The notes under the pieces were generated by a model. It was not told the origin of the DNA. It made no database searches and saw only the letters and a program-made list of their open reading frames with translations. Positions 37,901 to 49,900 of a DNA stretch of 64,000 nt are shown piece after piece. Source of the stretch: Sthenelais limicola (taxonomy: Eukaryota; Annelida; Polychaeta; Phyllodocida; Sigalionidae); assembly GCA_942159475.1 (NCBI GenBank), contig OW804097.1, positions 36,344,298 through 36,408,297 on the forward strand, in the 5' to 3' direction. Made by a program: the position numbers and the translations under genes. The number at the start of each line of letters is the position of its first letter. Positions within the stretch are counted from its first letter, which is position 1.

Positions 37901-40900
37901 TATCTCACCGTTCCATGAGTTGTGAGAAGAGTTGGTTAGACATTGGAATGGTAAACTGGGAGAGCACGGCTGCCAGGTCTGGCAGATGAATGAAGCCATC
38001 ATTGTACTTGTCAAATGCCATGAACATGCGCTTTATGTCCACATAGTTCTCCACCATCTGAAAATACACATTCAGACATTGTTACTTTTCAGCACATAAA
38101 AGGCCTAATCCACTAAGCCGATTCTCATGCGATTTTGCGCCGCAGAGGACTCTTTTCCACTGGCCGGATTCTGTGAGAATCGCATGAGAATCGGCTTGGT
38201 GGACCAGACCATTAACTCTTTCTTTTTTTAAGTTTTTATTTTCGTACATGACAGATAAAATGCAGGATTAATTGGGGTTTTTTGGGGGTTTTATTGGGTT
38301 TTTTTTGCTTTTCCTTAATAGGGGATTTGCATGTGCCACTGCGCATGTCTGTTACAGTGCATCCTGGGATGGATTCTATTAAAATCTGACATCTGACATA
38401 CTTTGGAACATTTTTTTTATCAAAAATTGCAAAAATGTTTTTACCAATATCATAGCTTGTATAAATGCTCTATGAAAACCAAATGCACGATGGGAAAGAT
38501 GGGGGCTTGTGTTATAGAAACATGTATAACACATGGATATTGACATTAGCGTATTGATAAATATTCCATGCTGAACATGACACGTTTTCTATAGATTTTA
38601 CGACGTACCATTAGTCCCATAATTCCATGCGAATCTAGAATCAAAATGGCGGCTATGCAAATCCCCTATTGACTGTTGTCTGTAAGAGCTAGGTAAGAGA
38701 TTGTCTAATGGCGGATATACACCTACATCGCACTAGCTTGGTTTGTATCTTACAATATTACATGTAAGAAATTAATGATTTCATTTTTATCTGGTCAATG
38801 GGAGACAGACATACTCAAGATAATTAATTCGTAACAGCAACATTGAATTATGAAAAGTTACCCTATAAATAGCCAAAATATGAAAGATTTTAGTTAAAAA
38901 TTACCATTTTCCTGAACTCCATTTCGATGCTATGAAGAGCCATGCCAGCCAGTTTGGTAGCAGGATGGGTAGGGCGCATGTCTCCAGCCTGACGGTTATC
39001 TATGCCCAAACTTGGGGTCATGGCTTTCCTCTGTTGGTCTGCGTACTCTTGCCATTTAAACGCTGCAAAACACGCACACAGCGTTAAATATTATAGGAAA
39101 TACGTTTAATAAATCTCATGCACTAGTTAAGGTATGGGAATATTTGTTTTATCAAGTAGTTGGAAGGTATCATATTTGTTATTGCTAGTATTTATCATTT
39201 TTCCCTCTAATTTAGCAGAATTGAATCTGACCCAAATACAGATGGATGCTAGGAGGGATCACCGCCGGCGTCCCAACATCATCATAATAAATGTTTTAAA
39301 CATATTGTAGAAAAGCATGAATAGCTGTGACACAAAAACATAATCTCCACAAAGCTTTGTATTTATAGGTACTTTTGATGTGCAACTAACAGTCCTGGTT
39401 TCGTGTTTGTATGCCTAAAGTAAATGTGGTAGCCACGTTACTACTAAAAATATGTGTATATGTGTGAGGGAAAAGGAAAGTGCAGTAGTGTAGCTATTTC
39501 TCTGCTTTGTGAAAGGCCTAAATGAAACGGCTTCTAAATCTGAATTAAAAGAAAATGCATTTAAAGGGGGTTACTTCCAAATTTAATGAAATCTTATATT
39601 TATATTTGAAGAATACCATCTGGCAATATACAAGGAATTGGTACATAATTCGTAAAAAAAAAAAAAAAAAAAAAAAAAAAAGTGTATTCGTAAAAGGAAA
39701 ACTGATCGATTATTGCGATTTGAAAAATACAGGAGATATATGAGAGGAGGAGGAGTGTACCTTAGACTCGACTTACGTATAAATTGGGCTTTATGCTGGT
39801 AATGCAAACTTGATGGTAGGAAGTAAGCACAAACAATGTTCGACGTTAGTAAAGGTTGAAACATATACAATAGATTCTATGTCAATATAATATTATACTG
39901 ATTTAAACGTACAATACATTATGGTTAAGGGCTGTGTTAGATCCCCTCAATGTGAATAGGGGATTTGCATGTGCCACTGCGCATGTCTCTTACAGTGCAT
40001 CCTGGGATGGATTCTGATGAAATCTGACATACACATATTTGGCATCATTTTTATCGAAAATTAATTGCAAGGATGTTTTCACCAATATCATAGGTTTCAT
40101 AAATGATCTATGAAAACCAAATGCATTATGGGAAAGACGGAGGCTTATGTTATGGAAACACGTATACAACATGGATATTGACATTAGATCATTAAATTGA
40201 TAAATAATCCATGCTGAACATTGCATGTTTTCCATAGATATTTTACTGTATGATTAGTCCAATAACTCCATGCAAATCAAGATTCAAAATGGTGGCTATG
40301 CAAATCCCCCTATTGATTTACATAAATAATTTCACACTTACTTGCAGGCATGCCAGTAGTTGTTGCTGGCCTTGGTTCCTCCAGTTGAACGCCAAGTCTG
40401 AGTAGAAAGTCTTTGTAGTTCAGTGAGCCGCGATGGTGGAAATCATACCGTTGGTATAACCTATAGTTATAATGGAAAAGACATACATTAAGATAGGCGA
40501 CATGTATTGTTTAGTCTTAGTCATATAGCTAGATCATTACCTGTCTAGGAGTAGATTCAAATTTGATTTCAAGAAACCATACGGGATAAGCTTCATCATA
40601 GACTACGTATATATGTGATGCAGGGGCGTCGCTGCCGGGGGGGACGGGGGGGACATGTCCCCCCCACTTTTGGTGGCAGCCTAAAAAGGTCCAAGCCCAA
40701 GGCTCTAAAAAAAATTCCCCCAAAATCAGGTCCAAGGCCCTCTGAATAAGATTCATTCTATAGCCATCTAATATCTAGTACAAAGTACCAAAGGTCCAAG
40801 GCAGTAGTATTTTGTATTAATCTAAAAGGTTAAGCATTCATTTGCATCAGAAAACCTCATTACGAATATTTTAAGGATGATTTAGTGTTACTAAAACAAG

Positions 40901-43900
40901 TTACCAAAAACAAGTTACCATATGATTATCTTTAAGTGCTTAAATTAGATACCCTAATGTGTCTCGAAAATAGGGATTTCCTCAAATTTGAATTGAGTGG
41001 CACTGGTCTGAACCACTTGATCTGGCGCTGGTTTGGTCCCCAAGATGCTAATGTAAAAACAACTCATGATCAACTCATGATTCATAATCATATATTCATC
41101 TCATTGATCTCCCACCAATGTCTGTATCTATAATTAGCAGTGCTTTCATAATATGTGTGTCACTCTATGGTCAGTTCTCATGAAACGGGCCCACAGGCCG
41201 TCCCAGGCATCCTTGGGTGATATATTGATTGGGGTGGATAGTTCTTGAATGAAAGTAATATTAACTGATGCAGCGCAAATAGGGATTTATTTCTGGGGAG
41301 GAATGGTTTTGTGTATATAGAATAAATGATAAATATCGTATGGCCAATAAACCTGCTAGAATTGCTCATTTTTCAAAGAAGATATACACAATGTTATGAA
41401 AACTATTATCACCAGGTTAGATAATAATGGTAATTCACCCTTAATTGACATGTCCTGGTCGTAGACATTTAAAAAAAAATATCATGGTAATGCCAGAAAA
41501 CAATGATGACACATCATTTTGTCTGCTCCAGGAAGGGATCTTAAGATTAGGGCTCCCAAGTTTCGATGTTGACTTTAAAACATGTGTAGAATCGATGATG
41601 TGAAGGAATAGTAGTTTCAATGAATTTAAAATTTTACTCCCGAATAGCCCCAAGTGACCCCATTTCGCCCATTTTGTGAGAATCGACCATAACTATAATC
41701 TAATAAAAAAATCTGAACCTCTTTCAAAAAGGGCTCATGTGACCCAAAACTTAGTACCCGATATTATTGACAAACCCAATACATAAGAAACAACCAAAGA
41801 TGTACATTATTATACTATATGGATTTGATTCACAGGGGACATTTAATTTTTGTCCATATTGCCAATAGATAAAAATTCTCATATCCAAGTCCCTTTTCAA
41901 AGGTAGAAAACTAAGTGTTATTATACTGTCCCAAAGTATGTTCCATGTGTAAGGTCCCTGCTTCTTCCGGCAAAGTACATTAGTTTTAAATGGATTTCTA
42001 ACATTTAGACATGTTTTATATCAAAATGTTTTCATGCATGAACAGTTAGAATTCACAATATTTTTTTCAAACTTTGTCTTGAGAGAGACCATGATTGGGT
42101 GATAACAAAAAACTGATTCTCAACATATTTTCTTTTACATCTTAGGGACTGTTTTGTCCACAATCGGAATCACAATCACAGGATATTTATGTGAAATAGG
42201 ACAAATCCCAACTATCCGAGACTTTTCTTTTTGGAATATCCTTTTCCTTTTTGGAATATCCTTTTCCTTTTTGGAATATCCTTTTCCTTTTTGGAATATC
42301 CTTTTCCTTTTTGGAATGTCCTTTTTCTTTTGGAATATCTACTGTCTTAGGCTATTCTTAGCACTTTTCATCCAAATGTACCCCTTGATGTATTCCTATG
42401 CCAACATATATGTCCAATGAAACAATATGGAGTTGAGAGGTAGAGGAAGGGAAGGTGTTATGGTGAGAGGAAGAGGGAGGGAGAGAGGGAGAGGGAGCAG
42501 GAGAGGGAGGGTGAACAGGAGGGGGTGAGAGGGAGAGGGAGGGTCAATAGGAGAGGAAGGGTGAGGGTGTTTACTATTGAAGTTTGTGAAGAAAATGCAT
42601 ATTTTCTCACTATTTCCAGGATTTCAGATGGATAAATCCCATATTTCTGTTGGTAGTTATTCAGAACATCATAGCTATCAGTTTGCCCTCATGTTAAACA
42701 ACAGGGTATTAATACCTTTTGAAAAATATCATTTAGCTTTGAAAAACGTCAAGACGAAATTATCAATATTCCTGTTCTTAGCTCATCATTTTTTTCAAAA
42801 GCAAAAAATTGGTTTGATTTGAATTGTCCTTTTCCCATAGAATCTTATTGTGAACGGTAATAAATTTTTAAAATTGACATATGGTTTTCCTGAAATAACA
42901 GAGCCAGTGTAATAATAATTCTTGTTTAACTTTGTTTTGATCATTACCCAAGCCCAATGAATTGGAAAAAAGCTCACTTGAAAAAACTGAAAAAAATGTG
43001 ATAGCCTGTTTTCAACCCTGAAATTATGTACCTTCCCTCGCATTAATAAAAGTTCTTATATCATAGGTTAAATTTATGTTTTGAAATTTTCTCATACTTC
43101 TATGATGATTATTTAAGATTGGTGTACTCACTTTCTGATTTAAGTTAGTGATTTGTAAAAATATACTTGAAAGTCTTGAAGTGATTAATCAAAGAAAATG
43201 AACAGACACTATTGCAAGTAATGGTTTCTTTTTAGATGAGATAATGGCATCTTTGAACTAGTTTTAGACTAGAAAACTGATCCATGTTGTTGTACACTTC
43301 ATACATGAATATGGGGAAAAGGTCCAAGATACCACAATATGTCCCCCCCCACTTGGAAATTGCCAGCGACGCCTCTGTGATGTGTTACAGGAAAATGTGT
43401 CACAAGTCGCAAACAAGGATTTTGAGATATAATCATATTTGGAAAGATGAGATCAAGCCGATTCCAATAATAGTAAACAATTGGACATCTATAACAAATA
43501 CTTCTATATCTTAAGTTTGATATTTTTATTTTTGAAACATAAGTTTGCAATATTTCTGGATGGACAATTACTAGTAAAGTATAACTAAATATACTCTACA
43601 AGAGTAATGCATGGATATATTTAATACAAAGTCTTGAAATCTGATATATGGTTTGAAGTGGTAGGGATCCCAAAGTTGAGAACATTCCAACAAACAGATC
43701 TTAATTGTGGAAAAGCACATTAAAAAATATAAATTTTGCGACTTGTGACTCATTTTCCTGAAACACATCACATAATGCATTCATGTGGGTAACGATTTTT
43801 GTTATATACCTGATACATAATTAAAATCAGAAATTCTATATAATTATGAACAGATAAGTTGAGAATGATTGCAATGTTCTGTGCGTATACTTCATTGGTT

Positions 43901-46900
43901 CCACCTTCATTGGTAAATAATGATGAAACCGATGAATATATTTTAGTAGTGCACTGAAGGTCATTTAGGAAACTTCAATGGCCTATGTTTCGTATTTATA
44001 AGAATTGCTGTGCGGATAATAGGGAGATTTAGCAACCACAACGCACCAACACTACACTAACGCATCCACTAACTTTTAGTACATTATTACCGTTGTGGGG
44101 ATATCTCGAGAGGCCTGCAATGCAGATGTCCTTGGCCTTGCGCCTCTCGAGATATCCCCACAGCAGTAATAATGTACAAATAGTTGTGGTTGCTAAATCT
44201 CCCTATTATATCCATTCTCCAGTACGTGCAATCAATGGGTGGCGTTTTGCCTCAGTGCAAATGTTAGATTGTGGCTTCCTTTCCTCAATGGCACAATATT
44301 CTTCTTTAAAGGTATTAACATTTTTGCATAGAAATTTGTTAACTATTGGAAATATGACTATAGCGAATATTATAACTATATATATATATAGTAGTCTACA
44401 GATGTCATCTACATGTGTTATATATCAGGATGCAAACCTGTTATAGTTTTCCACAGAGCTAAGAAAATAGAGACACGAAATGATGATAATAACAGTTTAT
44501 GTTCTTTGACTATAAGCAAATAATTAATATCATGACATAAGATACACAGAGAGAGAGAGATGTCAGTAAAACAACAAATGAACTTTCCTCCACAATAAGA
44601 GGAAGCTGTCAAAATTTGAAAGCTTTATTTACATTCAGATCAAGACAGAGCAATAAACAAGCAATAGGCTAAATTTATTTAAATGTTTATTTGAACGGGA
44701 CAACACACAACCCTCCCTGTCGAAGGCTACCATGCAACTGAAGAACGTCACATTCTTCAGCCGTGGGTTATTACGACCTCACTCGTACCCTTGGTAATGT
44801 CATGGTGACATCAACAAGGGGTGCTCTTGTTGCTTAGAATCTGTATTCAAGACATTTTAATGTCATCATTAATCAAATCGAATGAGATTAAAAAGGAATT
44901 TAAATAAAAAAAATTCCCAACATGAGATAAAAGGATTTTTTTAGAGACAAATAAACTCCTTCCTCCCAATGACGATGTCATTGGTTTGGCACGACATGGT
45001 TTCGCTAATAATAGCTCATCAGGCCATTGACATCAACAAGTAATTTGAACGATGGATAAATGAAGATGGATGAAATCACGTTGACCCTAGTTTTATTTTC
45101 CATGGAAATAAAGAGAAAAAAAAGGAAAAAAGGGAAAAAAAGAAAAAAAAAAAAAAAGGAAAAAAGGGGAGAAAGGAAAGAAAAAAGATTTATTTAAATG
45201 AATATCTATTGAGAAGTGATACGTACTTGTCAAACTGGGTGTCGCTCATTCTGAAGCAGTTGTTTTCCAACACTTTCCTCAACTCATGTTTTTGTATGGT
45301 TCCATCACGGTTATAATCATACAGCCTCATACCTTTCATCACATTCCTTAGGTTGTTTTGTATCTGCAATTTTCAAGATTTGCACTTCAAAATCTGTATA
45401 TACAGAGAACGATATCATGTTCGACAGGACATGGGTTAGATCGTCAGAACACGTACAATTCACCTTCACCAATCCTTTCAAATAACCCAAATTTAAGACG
45501 AAAATCAGGTTCAAAATATAGTTTAACATGGCAGCGCTAGGACAGATTGTTTAAACCAACACAATACCACATATACTCAGATATAGCTAATACTTATCAT
45601 GTTTCAGCCTAATTTAGCAGAATTTCACAAATCTGTAGAGCTGCCAATTGTACCTTTTCGACGATTTTACCCATATATCTACTACGCTTGTTCATATTGG
45701 CAGGATGAAATACCATGCAGTCATGCATTGTTTTTGTGTACATATATGTGCCGATTAAATTCATGGAAATAAAACAAAATTGGAGACAGAATCCCACCTT
45801 ATCTTTCAGCATCTTCTCTATCATATCCCCATTTCTCTCCTTTGGAGACGGAGCCCGAATGCCGTATCTAGGAAAAACAAAATTTGGTCATACTTGATCA
45901 TGAAATTTAAAATAGATATCTATATTGGAATATGCAAGTGGCACATCGCTTAACATACGTCATTTGTATTCGGTCTTGCAATATGTGATGTGTTCCAGGA
46001 GAATGAGTCACAAGTTGCAAAAATGGATTTTGAGATATCATCACATTTGAAAAGATGAGATCAAGGGGATTCTAATGATTACACATGAGTAAACATTATA
46101 CTTATGACATCTAATAAGTGTTTCTATATTTTAAGTTTGATATTTTTATTTTTGAAACCAATTGGGCAATATTTCTGGGCAACCAACGTGGCCACCCTCG
46201 CGCCTGATGAGACCTTTTGGTCGAAACCACACCCGGGCCATGCAATATATATCTCTTTATTAAAAAGGTAATATTTTAAATCCTATATAATACTGAGAAA
46301 ACCCTTGGAATCTTAATTTTTCATTTGGGAAATACCAAACTAAACTCTGATATAAAATCTCCTGACTCTACTTATCAGGAGGGCATACATAACAACACTA
46401 TGATGTCACAATTGGGATATCCACACATATCCTAGCAACGAGAATCGTTGCCAGGTGAGTTCAGGTGGAACGTACGTTCTTACTGGGATCCTCCGATCTC
46501 AGTTGTGGTAGCGCAAGAAGGCATACAACAACACGTACGTCAATATTTCTGGGTGGGTATAACCAACAGTAACGTAAATTAAATGTACTCCATAGGATGA
46601 CGTCTATGTATAGTCAAACAACAACACATTTATTGATATCTTGAAATATACCAAACTGCAGATATTCCTGCCTCACCGATATACATGCAGCGACTCCCCA
46701 GTCTAGGCCCAAAATTGAGACAGTCCCTTCAAACAAAGGGAAAGCCTCTCGTCTAAAACCGCAAAGTTCCATTATAATTCCATTAAGACCACAAAATGCC
46801 ACTATGATATACATTAATTCCCATCAAAACGGCCAGGAAAGTAGGTTGACATACCATTCTTATCTGATCTCAGGGTTTGGACCTAGAGTGTCCCCCTCTT

Positions 46901-49900
46901 TGTTCTAGTCATTCTTGTTAGCAGTCATAAAAAAAAAATAAAAAAAAATGTAACACTCATAAATAGGTTAAACACAGCAGAGGCCATAAACTTACTTTGG
47001 TGAAGCACTTGTCCATTTCTCAGCCATTCGTACAGCCTTTACTCGTTTAGGGTTGGCTCCAAACTTCTCCATGAAATCAGCATAGCGCACAGTGCCGTTA
47101 GCATTTAGTGGTACCTATAGAATAACATAAACACGTAAATAATAGTCTGTGCTTCATTAATTTAAGTTCCAGTTGCCTCCTTTGGAATATTTGAAACAAA
47201 AGTGAATCATGATAAATCAAACGGTATGAACAGGTAGAATAACAAAACTTAATAAGCCTTAAAACAATACGGTATGTAAACTTATAAGTGCGGTTTACAA
47301 GTCTAGTTTATTAGACTCCATGGGATTCCGGCCTGAGAGGTACATTATTATACGGATAAGATTTTCAGAAAATGTACAATTGGCAGCTCTACACATTTAG
47401 TTCATTCTGCTAAATTACGCTGCAATGTGGTCAATAGTAGGTGAATTCGAGTATATTCGGTATTAAACGATTCTAGCAATCTGTTTGGTTAGGTTGAACT
47501 GTATTTTGAACATTATTTTTGTCTGAAATGTGGGTTATTTGAAAAGATTGGTGAAAGTGAATTGTACATTTTCTGAAAATCTGACCCATATAGTGTCCAG
47601 ACATCATAAAAGACGAGAGGTTGTGTAGTGATGGCAGCTAGGGTTTGTTTTATGAGCGGGTGTACCAGCTAGCTCGTTTATTTAAAAAAAAACTTTGTTT
47701 GCCTATCACTTTATCTTTGAGTATATAACACGGTTCTGCGATAAATGAAACAAATTTCTATCTGTGCTCTCCACTATTACTGTCAACTGTATCTAACTAC
47801 TTTTTTCAAATATATATTTGTTTAATATTTACAATCATTTAATAGTTATTACATAAATATATAGAACTGACCGCGGTGCTGTCTGTGGGATCTTTCTTCA
47901 CCACGTTGAAAGCGTGAGGAACCCCGAGGTGTGGAGCGTAGCGTAGCACCAAGGGGTTCCTCACGCCGGAAACAAGGTGAAGAAAGGTCCCACAGACAGG
48001 ACCAAGGTTAGTTCGAGATTTATTTGACCTCTTACAAACCATTTTAAACATATTAGATTGCTTTTAATTACGGTAACTTGCTGCGAGAGAAACATGGCAA
48101 GGGAGTGGCATCGTTCCACTTAGTACTTGAGTTTATGACGGCGGTCGTTGACGCCGGGCGTGACGTAGACGACGCCATGACAACCCTGCCCTTCTTTCAG
48201 AATAACCATAGATCGTATAATCTATGGAATAACCAATGAAAACGCAGATGGAGAAACTGGGTTATCTGTTTCGTCCCTAGGGACGAATGAAACATATTTC
48301 TTCCCGCTCACTTGCATATAGCGAGTCTATACAAAGTCTATGGACACTCCATTCCCGAGGTGAAATAAAGCTGTATGTCTTCCAGCGATTATGTGGCTAT
48401 ATATTATGTCTTTAATGGAAATTAAACGTATCTATGTATATGAACTTATTAATGATAAAGGGTAAATAAAACTATTGATGGAACTAATTAAGAAATCAAG
48501 AGGACCTGTGCCTCTACCATTGCTCGTTTAGATCTTATAAAGTCATTTTATTTTTATTTTAAAGATATTTCAATAAATTAAAGCTTATCCCACTACTCAT
48601 CTTCCACTAACCTCGCAATTAAATACTTGTCTATAGTTTGATTTTTATGTCACATGCAATTAGGATAATCTCTAAAGCGAGTATGACTCTACTTTATACA
48701 ATTCTAAACTAACTGAACATACCTGTGTATTTTCTTTGTCGTCTCCAACACTAATATACATATACAAATCAGTTTAAAGCTATGCTGTTCTATGAAAATA
48801 AATCTCTTATTATATTAAATAACTGCTTTCAGTTAAATTACTCATATAAAGTCAAACATAATAGTCACTGTTAATTAACATAATGGCATATCTTTACAGA
48901 ATCATGATCCTTAAATAATTAATGCCGAATTCAATAGCAATTAATAAATGAAGAACCCCTGTAAGTTAAAAGTAACCATTTGAGACATACCAGGGGGGAA
49001 TGGATTGGTTAGCCTGTAAAATAAAGAGTTATCAGCATTAATATTTTTCCTCGTTTTACCTCAAGTAAATATCCATTTTGCGACTTATCACTTATTTTCC
49101 TGAAACATATCACATATGATGTGTATTTCAACACTGAAGGACGTCAGAGCATGTCCTATCCATGGTTGCACTGACACACATATATCCATATTGATTGTCG
49201 ACCAATTTACTGCTGTTAATATTTACTCATTTGTTTATCATGATTTACCAAATGCACCGACGCCAAGGTTGTGTAATTGACTGTTTCAATTTTTACTCTG
49301 GTTTAATGTATTATGCTGTCCTTTATGGTACATCGACCCCATGTTGCATCTTTTCTTATTTTTTCTTTTCTCTCGGGGTATCTAGTCATGTAATATAATG
49401 ACTACATAATGAGTTTCTCAAATGTACGTAGCTTTATTTTCCTATTTAAATCGCCAGAACAGGCTGGGAATGATGTATATTTACATAATATCGTGCTGAA
49501 TAAAATTTGATTTGATTTATTAAATACAGTGCAATACATATCAAAGGTATTTATGAAGGTATATCATATCATTCACGTTTATTCCAACAGAAGTGCAGCC
49601 TGTGATGGTGTCTCAGAAAGAGGAATTAATTAATTTCTGTACATGCAGGAATAAAACAAAAACTTCTCTGAGGGTCTGCTTCTAACAGCTAGGAAGTAAT
49701 ACTTACCGTATTTCCCCGTTTATAAGCCCGAGCTATTATTAATTTCAGATGGTGATAGACCAGGCTTATATTTGGGTAAAGATTATAGTGCCTATCTTAA
49801 TTACCAGAAGAATAAGGGGATTACCCCCGGCTTATAAACGGGGAAATACGGTATTATTACACATTGATTATAGCGCTGAAAATAGGAGACGCGAGAAATC

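Larger units (their letters stand above)
40461..45226 (-). other. Long EFCAB6 intron
   Basis: 4.8 kb between coding exons 6 and 7. Contains C-rich tracts at 40640-40668 and 43345, the 20-bp array, the GA tract, a family B element and the 44018 inverted repeat. No further exon is needed, since phases 2/2 match across it. Confidence 0.7.

Noticed and set aside
42154..42420. 88-codon frame with FLEYPFPFWN repeats
   Set aside because: Translation of the 20-bp tandem array.
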